This document shows positions 9,598 through 17,481 of a stretch of DNA of 64,000 bases, piece after piece (the stretch's first letter is position 1; every line of letters starts with the position of its first letter). The notes under the pieces are model-generated. The model worked only from the letters and a program-made list of their open reading frames with translations, was not told the DNA's origin and did no database searches. Origin of the DNA: Oceanicola sp. (GTDB taxonomy: Bacteria > Pseudomonadota > Alphaproteobacteria > Rhodobacterales > Rhodobacteraceae); contig CP051231.1 in the NCBI GenBank assembly GCA_017792405.1, positions 611,390 to 675,389 on the forward strand, read 5' to 3'. The translations under genes and the position numbers were made by a program.

Positions 9598-10524
9598 ATG
9601 CCCGAAATGACCCTGCGCCAGATCGAGGTGATCCGGGCGGTGATGATGACCGGAACGATCTCATCGGCAGCCGAAATGCTCGGCGTCTCCGCCCCCGGCA
9701 TCTCCCGGCTGGTCAAGCACACCGAGGAGGCGCTCGACATTCGCCTGTTCGAGCGCAAGGCCGGGCTCTTCGTGCCTTCCGTCGAGGCCAGCGCGGTGTT
9801 CGACCATGTGCGCGAGGTCTACAAGGGCGTTGCCAACCTGCAAGACGCGGTCGGCTCGCTGAAGCGCGGCGAGAACGTGGCGCTCGCCTTCGCCTCCGCC
9901 CCCTCGGTGGCGCAGGTCATCGCCGCGCGGGTGCTGAAACGGGTGCGCGACCGCTACCAGAGCCTCTTCATCGACCTGAACATCCTCAAGATCGAGGAAA
10001 CGGTGGATTATCTGCTGCTCGAGCGCGGCGAGTTCGTCATCATGTCGTCTCAGGTGCAGAACGCCTCTGTCGAGAACGAGAAGATCGCCGAGGCGCGCCT
10101 GCTGGTGATCCTGCCGGAGGGGCACGCGCTGGCGAGCCGTTCCGAGATATCGGTGCATGACCTTGCCGAAGAGCAACTCATCGGCGTCGAGCCGTCAGAC
10201 CCCTATGGCGCGCTCACCGCTTCGCCCTTCCGCGCCGCCGGGCTGGAGCCGCAGCATGCCATGCGCGGCCGCTTTGCCCAGACGGTGGTAAGCCTCGTGC
10301 GGCAGGGGCTGGGCGTGGCGGTGATCGATGAGTTCTCGGTCGCAGAGGCGGAGCTTCCCGGTCTCGTCCGCCGCCCGCTGGTGGAGGGCAGCGCGATCGA
10401 CATCTACGTGTCCCGCAAGAAGGGCAGGGTGCTGTCGGGCTTTGCCGAGCACGCCATCACCCACTTCCGCCGCGAGCTGGCCCGCGCCACCGAGGAGGGG
10501 CCGGGCTATTGGCGGCGCTCTTAA
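9598..10524 (+). CDS. LysR-family transcriptional regulator
   Basis: 308 residues. The N-terminal winged helix-turn-helix reads TLRQIEVIRAVMMTGTISSAAEMLGVSAPGISR at residues 5-37 with LFERKAGLF following; the remainder is a periplasmic-binding-like effector domain. It lies between the leftward FAD dehydrogenase operon and the rightward TTT operon, with matching palindromes on both sides, so it probably controls both. GGAGGAGG precedes the ATG. The effector is likely the imported carboxylate or a derivative (inference). Confidence 0.92.
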   Translation: MPEMTLRQIEVIRAVMMTGTISSAAEMLGVSAPGISRLVKHTEEALDIRLFERKAGLFVPSVEASAVFDHVREVYKGVANLQDAVGSLKRGENVALAFASAPSVAQVIAARVLKRVRDRYQSLFIDLNILKIEETVDYLLLERGEFVIMSSQVQNASVENEKIAEARLLVILPEGHALASRSEISVHDLAEEQLIGVEPSDPYGALTASPFRAAGLEPQHAMRGRFAQTVVSLVRQGLGVAVIDEFSVAEAELPGLVRRPLVEGSAIDIYVSRKKGRVLSGFAEHAITHFRRELARATEEGPGYWRRS

Positions 10525-10564
10525 CATCACGTTAACGCGGGCGACGAAAAGGTATTTGACGTTA
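10521..10564. promoter_or_regulatory. Putative LysR operator pair upstream of tctC-like gene
   Basis: A perfect interrupted palindrome TTAACATCACGTTAA (10521-10535, overlapping the lysR stop codon) and ATTTGACGTTA (10554-10564). The second is the exact reverse complement of the site at 9529-9539, and the first matches the dyad at 9559-9572. The pair therefore mirrors the arrangement on the other side of lysR. Confidence 0.6.
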
Positions 10565-10644
10565 CCCTTGCCCGCTTGCTACCCCGCCTGCCATCGGAGC
10601 GGTCCCACCGGGCCGCCGCAATCCGAACTGTCTGGGAGGACACC

Positions 10645-11646
10645 ATGAACAAATTCATCCTTGGCGCGATCTCCGCGCTGACCCTCTCGGCTGGCGCTGC
10701 GCTGGCCGAGTACCCTGAAAAAGAGATCCAGGGCATCATCCAGTGGGGGGCCGGTGGCTCCACCGACACCGTGATGCGCTCGGTCACGCCCCACGCCGAA
10801 GAGGCGCTGGGCGGCACCATCGTGATGCAGAACATGACCGGCGGCGTGGGCGCCATCGCGCTCAACCACGTGGCCGACAGCGATGCCGATGGCTACACCC
10901 TGCTGATGGGCGCCGAGAACCCGCTGCTCTACAAGGTGATGGGTCTGGGCGACAAGGATTACTCCGACTTCACCCCGATCAGCATCCTCGCCCGTGGCAC
11001 GCCCATGCTGGTGGCCAACGTGGACGCGCCGTTCAACGACTACGCAGAGATGATGGCCTACATCAAGGAGAACCCCGGTGAGGTGCGCTTTGGCGCGACC
11101 GGCCCCGGCGGCCTGCCCTCCGTGGTGACCGGCATGATCACCTCGGTCGAAGGCGGCCTCGATGTGATTTCCGTGCCCTACGATGGTGACGGCCCCGCGC
11201 TGACCGCCCTCCAAGGTGGCGCGATCGACGTGATGCCCGCCGTGCTCGGCGCTGCCATCGAAGGCATCCGTGCCGGCAACATGAAGCCGCTTGCCGTGTT
11301 TGACGTGGAAGCCAACGCCAAGCTGCCCGATGTGCCCGCCGTGACCAGCTTCAACGATGGCTACAGCACCTACCTGCCCTGGGGCCCGTTCTTTGGCGTG
11401 TTCGTCGCCAACGGCACCCCCGATGACGTGGTCGCCAAGCTCGGCGCCGCCTATGCCGAAGGCGCCAAGAACGACGAGTTCATCAAGCTGATGGACGACC
11501 GCGGCTTCACCATGATGGGCATCTCCGGCCAGGAGGCGCAGGACTTCCTGACCAAATGGCAGCAGGGCACCACCTGGCTGTTGCAGGACGCAGGCCTCAC
11601 CAAGGCCTCGCCGGAAGACTTCGGCATCGCCCGCCCCGGCGAGTGA
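10645..11646 (+). CDS. tctC: Tripartite tricarboxylate transporter substrate-binding protein (TctC-like)
   Basis: 333 residues from the ATG at 10645, which has GGGAGGA 8 bases upstream; an in-frame ATG at 10576 has no such site and would disrupt the signal peptide. Sec signal MNKFILGAISALTLSAGAAL A, then mature YPEKEIQGIIQWGAGGSTD, the typical opening of Bug/TctC proteins with the glycine-rich ligand loop. Periplasmic receptor of a secondary (ion-driven) importer completed by the following tctB and tctA genes. Ligands of the family are di- and tricarboxylates or other organic acids. Confidence 0.92.
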   Translation: MNKFILGAISALTLSAGAALAEYPEKEIQGIIQWGAGGSTDTVMRSVTPHAEEALGGTIVMQNMTGGVGAIALNHVADSDADGYTLLMGAENPLLYKVMGLGDKDYSDFTPISILARGTPMLVANVDAPFNDYAEMMAYIKENPGEVRFGATGPGGLPSVVTGMITSVEGGLDVISVPYDGDGPALTALQGGAIDVMPAVLGAAIEGIRAGNMKPLAVFDVEANAKLPDVPAVTSFNDGYSTYLPWGPFFGVFVANGTPDDVVAKLGAAYAEGAKNDEFIKLMDDRGFTMMGISGQEAQDFLTKWQQGTTWLLQDAGLTKASPEDFGIARPGE

Positions 11647-11703
11647 TCCACCGCAGTTGAGGGTGGCGCGAACCCCGCGCCGCCCCTATCACTCAAGAGC
11701 AGC

Positions 11704-11734
11704 GGGCGCCGCATCTCACCCGAGCGCGGCGCCC
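11704..11734 (+). terminator. Intercistronic hairpin between tctC and tctB
   Basis: Perfect 9-bp arms GGGCGCCGC (11704-11712) and GCGGCGCCC (11726-11734), followed by TTCTTGT. A partial terminator or RNA-stabilising hairpin here would explain high expression of the binding protein over the membrane subunits, a common arrangement in TTT operons. Confidence 0.6.
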
Positions 11735-11768
11735 TTCTTGTACCAAACGGCAGCCTGGGGAGGAGGCC

Positions 11769-12335
11769 ATGGACCAGATCGATCCCGACCATCACGACGG
11801 CACGTCCGACGCCACCCCCGGCGGGGTCGAGGCCAAGCGCCGGCCCGGCGAGCTGGGCTTTGCCATCTTCCTCCTCCTGGCCTCCCTCGGCCTGCTGTGG
11901 AGCGCCTATGGCATCTCCGGCTTCGAGGCGCTCTCGGCGCCCGGTACCGTGCCCATGGCCACCACGGCTGTGATGGTGGTGACCGCGCTCATCGTGGTGG
12001 TCAAGACCGCCCGCCTGCCGCGCATCAGCGGCGAGACCTTCTCGCGTGATATCCTGCCGGTGGTGGTGCTCGTCTTCGCCGCCTTCCTCGTGGCCTTCGG
12101 CGTCGCGCTGGAGCCGCTCGGCTTTCTGCCCACCGCCGCGCTCTTCCTGATCGCCGCCATCAAGATCCTCGCCCGCCGCTCGTGGCTCTGGACGCTGGCC
12201 GTCTCACTCTGCTCGCTGGCGCTGATCTGGCTGATCTTCCGCATCGTCTTCACCGTCCTCATGCCCGCCGGCATCGTGCCCGAGGCCGAGTTCATCCAGT
12301 TCTTCCGCAACCTCTTTTCGGGAGCAGGCGAATGA
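11769..12335 (+). CDS. tctB: Tripartite tricarboxylate transporter small membrane subunit (TctB-like)
   Basis: 188 residues. A hydrophilic N-terminus of about 35 residues precedes four hydrophobic segments (around GFAIFLLLASLGLLW, GTVPMATTAVMVVTALIVV, PVVVLVFAAFLVAFG and LGFLPTAALFLIAAI, with a further segment after), as in the DUF1468/TctB family. GGAGGAGG lies just before the ATG. Stop overlaps the start of tctA by ATGA. Confidence 0.88.
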   Translation: MDQIDPDHHDGTSDATPGGVEAKRRPGELGFAIFLLLASLGLLWSAYGISGFEALSAPGTVPMATTAVMVVTALIVVVKTARLPRISGETFSRDILPVVVLVFAAFLVAFGVALEPLGFLPTAALFLIAAIKILARRSWLWTLAVSLCSLALIWLIFRIVFTVLMPAGIVPEAEFIQFFRNLFSGAGE

Positions 12336-13840
12336 CCGCGCTGTGGGATTTTCTGACTGTCTTCACCCAGCCCCAGCTCCTGCTGCTGGTGGGTCTTGGC
12401 ACCTTCGCCGGGGTCTACGTGGGCGCCATTCCGGGCCTCTCGGTCACCATGGCGGTGTCGATCCTGATCTCCTTCACCTTCTCATGGGATGTCTACCCGG
12501 CGATCTCGCTGATGATCGGCATCTACATGGGCGGGGTCTACGGCGGCTCGCGCACGGCAATCCTGCTCAACATCCCCGGCGCGCCCTCCGCCATCGCCAC
12601 CGCGCTCGATGGCTACCCGCTGGCCAAACGCGGCGAGGCTGGGCAGGCGATTGGCGTGACCACGGTGATGAGCTTCATCGGCGGCTTCGTCGGCATCGGC
12701 GTGCTGGCCCTTGCCGCGCCGCTGGTCTCTGACTTCGCGCTGCGCTTCCAGCCGCGCGACTACATGCTGCTGGCGGTCCTCGGCATCCTGCTGGTCGGCT
12801 CGCTCTCTCAGGGCAGCCTCGTCAAAGGCATCTTCGCCGGTGCGCTCGGCATCGCCATCGGCGCCGTGGGGCGCGACCCGCTCACCTTCACCGAGCGCTT
12901 CACCTTCGATCTGCAAATCATGACCGGCGGCGTGAGCTTCATCGCGGTGATGATCGGCATGTTCGGCGTGTCCGAGGCGCTGCTGCAACTCCACCACGTC
13001 GACAAGGACGCGGTGCGCCAGAAGATCACCCGCATCGTCCCCTCGCTCTCGACCGTGCGCAAACACCTGCCGCTCAGCCTGCAAACCTCCACCATCGGCG
13101 TGGTGATCGGCGCGCTCCCCGGCACCGGCGGCGACATTGCCGCGCTCATGGCCTACGACCACGCCAAGCGGGTCACCAAGAACCCCGAGCGCGCGTTCGG
13201 CGATGGCGCGATGGAGGGCCTCGTCGCCCCCGAAACCGCCAACAATGCCGCCGTCGGCGGGGCCTTCATCCCGATGATGACCCTCGGCATCCCCGGCGAT
13301 GCGGTGACCGCCATCATGATCGGCGCGCTCTTCATCCACGGCCTCAACCCCGGCCCGATGCTGATGATCGACCAGCCAGACATGTTCTGGTTCATCGTCG
13401 GCGCGCTGGTCACCGCCAACATCTTCATGCTGATCTTCGGCCTCACCGGCATCCGGCTCTTCACCAAGATCGTCGAGATGCCCCGCTCGGTGCTGATCCC
13501 GCTGATCATGCTGCTCTCCATCGTCGGCGCCTACGCGGTGAACAACTCGCTGACGGATGTGTATTGGATGCTCGGCTTCGGCGTCTTCGGCTACTTCATG
13601 CGCCACTACGGCTACCCGCTTGGCCCGGTGATCCTCGGCGTGATCCTGTCGCGCCTGCTCGATGACAACTGGCGCCGCGCCATCATCTCCGAGCGTGAGG
13701 ATTTCTGGCGCTTCATGGGTGGCGTGGTGTCATCGCCGCTCTCGCTGACGCTGCTCATCGCCGTCATCCTGATTTTCGTGTCGCAAACCCCGCTCTGGAG
13801 CCGGGGCAAGGCACGCCTCTTCCGCAAGAAGGAAAGCTGA
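12332..13840 (+). CDS. tctA: Tripartite tricarboxylate transporter large membrane subunit (TctA-like)
   Basis: 502 residues from the ATG at 12332, which overlaps the tctB stop. About twelve membrane segments. The family signature is evident in GAIPGLSVTMAVSILISFTF near the N-terminus, GGSRTAILLNIPGAPSAIAT, and the second repeat GALPGTGGDIAALMAYDHAK and GIPGDAVTAIM. It forms the ion-coupled channel of the TTT importer. An upstream in-frame ATG at 12182 lies within tctB and is unlikely to be used. Confidence 0.92.
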   Translation: MTALWDFLTVFTQPQLLLLVGLGTFAGVYVGAIPGLSVTMAVSILISFTFSWDVYPAISLMIGIYMGGVYGGSRTAILLNIPGAPSAIATALDGYPLAKRGEAGQAIGVTTVMSFIGGFVGIGVLALAAPLVSDFALRFQPRDYMLLAVLGILLVGSLSQGSLVKGIFAGALGIAIGAVGRDPLTFTERFTFDLQIMTGGVSFIAVMIGMFGVSEALLQLHHVDKDAVRQKITRIVPSLSTVRKHLPLSLQTSTIGVVIGALPGTGGDIAALMAYDHAKRVTKNPERAFGDGAMEGLVAPETANNAAVGGAFIPMMTLGIPGDAVTAIMIGALFIHGLNPGPMLMIDQPDMFWFIVGALVTANIFMLIFGLTGIRLFTKIVEMPRSVLIPLIMLLSIVGAYAVNNSLTDVYWMLGFGVFGYFMRHYGYPLGPVILGVILSRLLDDNWRRAIISEREDFWRFMGGVVSSPLSLTLLIAVILIFVSQTPLWSRGKARLFRKKES

Positions 13841-13843
13841 CCG

Positions 13844-14683
13844 ATGCCGGACCTGCTTCTCGGCCTCATAGGCGACAATATCGCCGCCTCCTCCTCTCCT
13901 CGCCTGCACCGGCTCGCCGGGGCGCAGAACGGCATGGAGGTGCAATATGACAGCCTGATCCCGCCCGCGTTGGGCGAAGATTTTGACACCATCTTCGCCC
14001 GCTGCGCCCGTGAGGGCTATCGCGGGGTGAACGTGACCTACCCCTACAAGGAATATGTCGCGCGGAAGGTAGAGGTATCCGACCCGCTGGTCGCCGCCAT
14101 TGGTGCCGTCAACACCGTGCTCTTCGAGCCCGGCGGCCCGACCGGCTGGAACACCGATTACACCGGCTTCATGGCCGCCTACCGCGCCGCACGCGGCGAG
14201 GCGGGGCCGGGCAAGGTCTGCCTCGTGGGCACCGGCGGCGTGGGCCGCGCGCTGGCTTTCGCCCTCGTCGCGCTGGAGGCCACCGAGCTGCGCCTCGTCG
14301 ATCGTGACACCGCCAAGGCCGAGGCTCTGGCTGAAGAACTTCGCGCCGCCTCCCGCGGCACAACGGTGGTGACCGGCACCGAGGTCGACGCGCTCGCCGC
14401 CGGGGCCACCGGCCTCGTCAACGCCACCCCCGTCGGCATGGTCGGCCACAACGGCACCGCCATCCCCGCCCGCTGCCTGCCCGGCGCCGAATGGGCCTTC
14501 GACGCCGTCTACACCCCGCTCGACACCCGCTTTTTGCAAGACGCCGAAGCCGCCGGCCTAGCCATCATCTCCGGCTTCGAGCTGTTCTTCTGGCAAGGCG
14601 TCCACGCTTGGGCCCACTTCTCCGGCAAACCCCTCGACGAACCGGCACTCTATGCCGCGCTGCGCAACAAAACACCCGCCTGA
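13844..14683 (+). CDS. aroE: Shikimate/quinate dehydrogenase-like protein
   Basis: 279 residues. Substrate-site motifs of the family are present: SSSPRLHRLAG near residue 17, NVTYPYKEYVA with the catalytic Lys, and NTDYTGF with the catalytic Asp; the NAD(P) loop is GTGGVGRALAFAL. It starts 3 bases after tctA, so it belongs to the TTT operon. That linkage points to a catabolic quinate/shikimate-type oxidoreductase, rather than the biosynthetic AroE, which would normally lie elsewhere. Cofactor preference cannot be judged with confidence. Confidence 0.85.
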   Translation: MPDLLLGLIGDNIAASSSPRLHRLAGAQNGMEVQYDSLIPPALGEDFDTIFARCAREGYRGVNVTYPYKEYVARKVEVSDPLVAAIGAVNTVLFEPGGPTGWNTDYTGFMAAYRAARGEAGPGKVCLVGTGGVGRALAFALVALEATELRLVDRDTAKAEALAEELRAASRGTTVVTGTEVDALAAGATGLVNATPVGMVGHNGTAIPARCLPGAEWAFDAVYTPLDTRFLQDAEAAGLAIISGFELFFWQGVHAWAHFSGKPLDEPALYAALRNKTPA

Positions 14684-14719
14684 CCCGGCGGCCTGCGTCA
14701 CTTGTGCTGAAAGGGAGGT

Positions 14720-14793
14720 TGGAGGCGAGTACCGGAATCGAACCGGTGTACACGGATTTGCAATCCGCTGCGTCACCACTCCGCCAACTCGCC
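14720..14793 (-). tRNA. tRNA-Cys (GCA)
   Basis: A complete 74-nt cloverleaf on the minus strand: acceptor GGCGAGT pairs with ACTCGCC, the anticodon loop TTGCAAA gives anticodon GCA, the T-arm is CCGGTTCGATTCCGG, and the discriminator is U followed by an encoded CCA. The U discriminator is characteristic of tRNA-Cys. Confidence 0.97.
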
Positions 14794-15167
14794 GTCCATT
14801 CGGGTGGTGCTGGGGGAGGTAGCGGGTTTCTCGGGGGCTTTCAAGTGGCTCTGTGGTGGGCGCGCGTGCTTTGCGGGGCGGGCCTCCCGGAGCCAATGTG
14901 AGGGGCGCGAGGCATGCCCGTTCTCCAGATCAAACGCTGGCGCCCCGGGGCGCATTCCAACCCACAGCACGGGGCAGGGGAGCCAACTGCCCGCCGCGTC
15001 GGCCCTTCCTCCCGGAGGCTGAACTGTCAAAGGCTTCAAAGATCAGGCCCTTAAGTGCACAGAATGTGCAACACCCTGTGCACCATGTGCATATTGCCCA
15101 TGTTGCCTCGCCCGGCTTTTCATGGCACTTCTAGAAAAGCGAAGCGAACCGAAGAGTTTACTTTCCA
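14794..15167. other. 374-bp non-coding stretch holding a TGTGCA cluster
   Basis: No convincing gene. The left part probably carries the tRNA-Cys promoter (leftwards). The right part, upstream of the Pcm-like gene, has four TGTGCA/TGCACA hexamers within 15055-15091 (annotated separately). The middle is GC-rich with short imperfect inverted repeats and nothing else that I can support. Confidence 0.5.
15055..15091. promoter_or_regulatory. Cluster of TGTGCA repeats (putative operator)
   Basis: GTGCACA at 15055-15061, then TGTGCA at 15065-15070, 15077-15082 and 15086-15091. The first two form a short dyad (TGCACA-gaa-TGTGCA); the latter three are direct repeats. The cluster is about 80 bases upstream of the Pcm-like start, a plausible promoter position. 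Binding protein unknown. Confidence 0.45.
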
Positions 15168-15821
15168 ATGAGCGTCTACGACACCCGCCGCACGATGATG
15201 GTCGACAACCAGGTCCGTCCCTCCGATGTGACCAAGTTTCCCATCATCGACGCCATGCTGAAAATCCGTCGCGAGGCCTATGTGCCGGACGACAAGCGCG
15301 AGGCTGCCTACATGGGCGAAAACCTCGAGCTGGCGCCGGGCCGGGTGATGCTGGAGCCGCGCACCTTCGCCAAGATGCTCGATGCGCTCGATATCGGCCC
15401 GGCCGACATGGTTCTCGATCTGGGCTGCGGGCTGGGTTACTCGGCGGCGGTTCTGGCCGAGATGGCCGATACCGTGGTCGCGCTGGAACAGGACGAGCAC
15501 CTCGCCTCCGAGGCCGAGGCGATCCTTGCCCGCGAAGAGGTGATGAACGCCGTGGTCCTGACCGGCCCGCTGGCCGAAGGTGCTGCCAAGCACGGCCCCT
15601 ATGACGCCATCATCGTCGAGGGTGGGGTGGGCGTGCTGCCCGAGGCCATCGAAGGCCAGCTCAAGGAGGGCGGCCGCATCGCCTGCCTGATCATGGAAGG
15701 CACGCTGGGCATCGTGAAGATCGGCAGCAAGCAGGGTGGGCGCATCGCATGGCGGTTTGCTTTCAATGCCTCCGCACCGGTTCTGCCGGGCTTCGAGGCG
15801 ACCCGAGAATTCGCCCTCTGA
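15168..15821 (+). CDS. Protein-L-isoaspartate O-methyltransferase-like protein
   Basis: 217 residues. The SAM-binding motif VLDLGCGLGYSAAVLA is at about residues 80-95, followed by an acidic ribose-binding position (ALEQDE), and the N-terminal region DNQVRPSDV and MLEPRTFAKMLDAL resembles alphaproteobacterial Pcm proteins. The glycine loop (GCGLGYS) differs from the GSGSGY of classical isoaspartate repair enzymes, so the substrate may have diverged. It lies 67 bases upstream of a TolC-family gene on the same strand. Confidence 0.8.
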   Translation: MSVYDTRRTMMVDNQVRPSDVTKFPIIDAMLKIRREAYVPDDKREAAYMGENLELAPGRVMLEPRTFAKMLDALDIGPADMVLDLGCGLGYSAAVLAEMADTVVALEQDEHLASEAEAILAREEVMNAVVLTGPLAEGAAKHGPYDAIIVEGGVGVLPEAIEGQLKEGGRIACLIMEGTLGIVKIGSKQGGRIAWRFAFNASAPVLPGFEATREFAL

Positions 15822-15888
15822 GGGCACCGTGGCTCCGCGCCATGCAATAGAGACCAGCGCCAATGAGCGCGAGCAGGCGAGGGCCGGA

Positions 15889-17259
15889 ATGGCAAAGTTT
15901 TTCAAGTTTCGCAAAGGGCTGGCTGCGCTCGCTCTGGCAGGGGCCACCGCCCTCACACCGCTGGCCGCCGCTGCCGAAACGCTGACCGACGCGCTGATCA
16001 CCGCCTATCGGCACAGCCACATCCTCGACCAGCAGCGCGCGCTGCTGCGAGCGGCGGATGAAGATGTCGCCATCGCGCTGGCTGATCTGCGCCCGATCAT
16101 CGCCTTTGCCGCCGGGGCCTCGGCCTCAGCCACCTCCAATTACGAGCTGGGCGCCACCGTGACCCTCTCGGCCAGCATGACGCTCTATGACAACGGCGCC
16201 ACCCAGCTTGGCGTCGAGGTGCAGAAAGAGACGGTGCTCGCCACCCGCGAGGCACTGGTGAACTACGAGCAGCAGGTGCTGCTGGCCGCCGTGCAGGCCT
16301 ATATGGATGTGACCGCCGCCGCCGAGAGCCTCGCGCTGGCGCAGTCCAACGTCCGGCTGACCAACCAGCAGCTCCGCGCTGCCCGCGACCGCTTCGAGGT
16401 GGGGGAGGTGACCCGCACCGAGGTCGCCCAGGCCGAGGCCCAGCTGGCCGCCGCCCGCAGCTCCGAGGCCGCCGCGCAGGGCACGCTGGAGGTTGCACGC
16501 GAAAGCTACCGCGTGGCCGTGGGCAGCTACCCCAAGGCGCTTGCCCCGCCGCCGGGCGCCCCGAAGATCCCCGCCACCGTGGAGGCCGCGCAGGCCGTGG
16601 CCGTGCGCACCCACCCGCTGATCCGGCAGGCCCAGCACACCGTGGCCGCCTCCGAGCTTTCGGTCAAACGGGCGCAGGCGGCGATGAAATTCAGCGTCGA
16701 TGGCTCCGCCAACCTCAGCTTCGACGATCAGGGCAATGATCGCTCCAGCTTCGGGCTGGAGTTGAACCAGCCGATCTACGCCGGCGGCAAACTCTCGGCG
16801 CAGGTCCGCAAGGCGCGCAACCAGACCGAGGCCAACCGCGCCGCATTGCTCAGCACCACGCACAACGTGCAGCAGCTCGTCGGCAACGCGTGGGCCAACC
16901 TCCGCGTCGCTATCGCCCAGCTTCAGGCCACCGATCAGCAGATCCGCGCGGCCACCGTTGCCTTCCGCGGCGTGCAGGAAGAGCAGAACCTCGGCGCCGC
17001 CACCACGCTCGACGTGCTCGACGCGCAGCAAGACCTGCTTGATGCCCGCTCGGCCCGGATTGATGCGCAGGCGCAGCAATACGTAGCACTTTATTCACTT
17101 CTTTCTGCGATGGGTCTCCTGACCGTGGAGCACCTCGGTCTGGGCATCCAGACCTATGATCCGGCGGCCTACTACAATGCGGTCAAAACCGCACCGGCAC
17201 AGCGCTCCAGACAGGGGCAGCAGCTCGACCGGGTGCTGGAACGTCTCCAGCGCCAGTGA
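15889..17259 (+). CDS. tolC: TolC-family outer-membrane efflux channel
   Basis: 456 residues from the ATG at 15889. The signal peptide MAKFFKFRKGLAALALAG with TALTPLAAAAE cleavage region precedes a mature protein starting TLTDALITAYRHS, and the body shows the two internal repeats of long helices and short strands typical of TolC (for example GLELNQPIYAGGKLSAQVRKA and LYDNGATQLGVEVQKE). It acts as the outer-membrane duct for type I secretion or RND/MFS efflux; no partner pump is next to it. An upstream in-frame start at 15736 would hide the signal peptide inside the preceding gene. Confidence 0.92.
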   Translation: MAKFFKFRKGLAALALAGATALTPLAAAAETLTDALITAYRHSHILDQQRALLRAADEDVAIALADLRPIIAFAAGASASATSNYELGATVTLSASMTLYDNGATQLGVEVQKETVLATREALVNYEQQVLLAAVQAYMDVTAAAESLALAQSNVRLTNQQLRAARDRFEVGEVTRTEVAQAEAQLAAARSSEAAAQGTLEVARESYRVAVGSYPKALAPPPGAPKIPATVEAAQAVAVRTHPLIRQAQHTVAASELSVKRAQAAMKFSVDGSANLSFDDQGNDRSSFGLELNQPIYAGGKLSAQVRKARNQTEANRAALLSTTHNVQQLVGNAWANLRVAIAQLQATDQQIRAATVAFRGVQEEQNLGAATTLDVLDAQQDLLDARSARIDAQAQQYVALYSLLSAMGLLTVEHLGLGIQTYDPAAYYNAVKTAPAQRSRQGQQLDRVLERLQRQ

Positions 17260-17481
17260 GCGCCACCCGCCGGTGCAGCTTTCTGCCGCCGCAGTTGTGC
17301 GCCGGGCTCCAAATAGTTAACCTCTGACCGGTGATCCCCGGTCGGCTCCGTATCGGGCGTGCCCCTGCCAACGTGACCGGCAGGCCACGGCTTGCGGAAA
17401 AGCAGGAGCGAAAGGGCAAAAGCGTCAGCCACCCATGAAATGATGCGGGATAAGCTGAGTCTGACGCGGCGAGAGGTGTAG

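Noticed and set aside
12482..13606. Long minus-strand frame opposite tctA, rich in Asp, His and Glu
   Set aside because: Composition (His, Asp, Gln runs) is what antisense of a membrane protein gives; tctA motifs on the + strand are clear.
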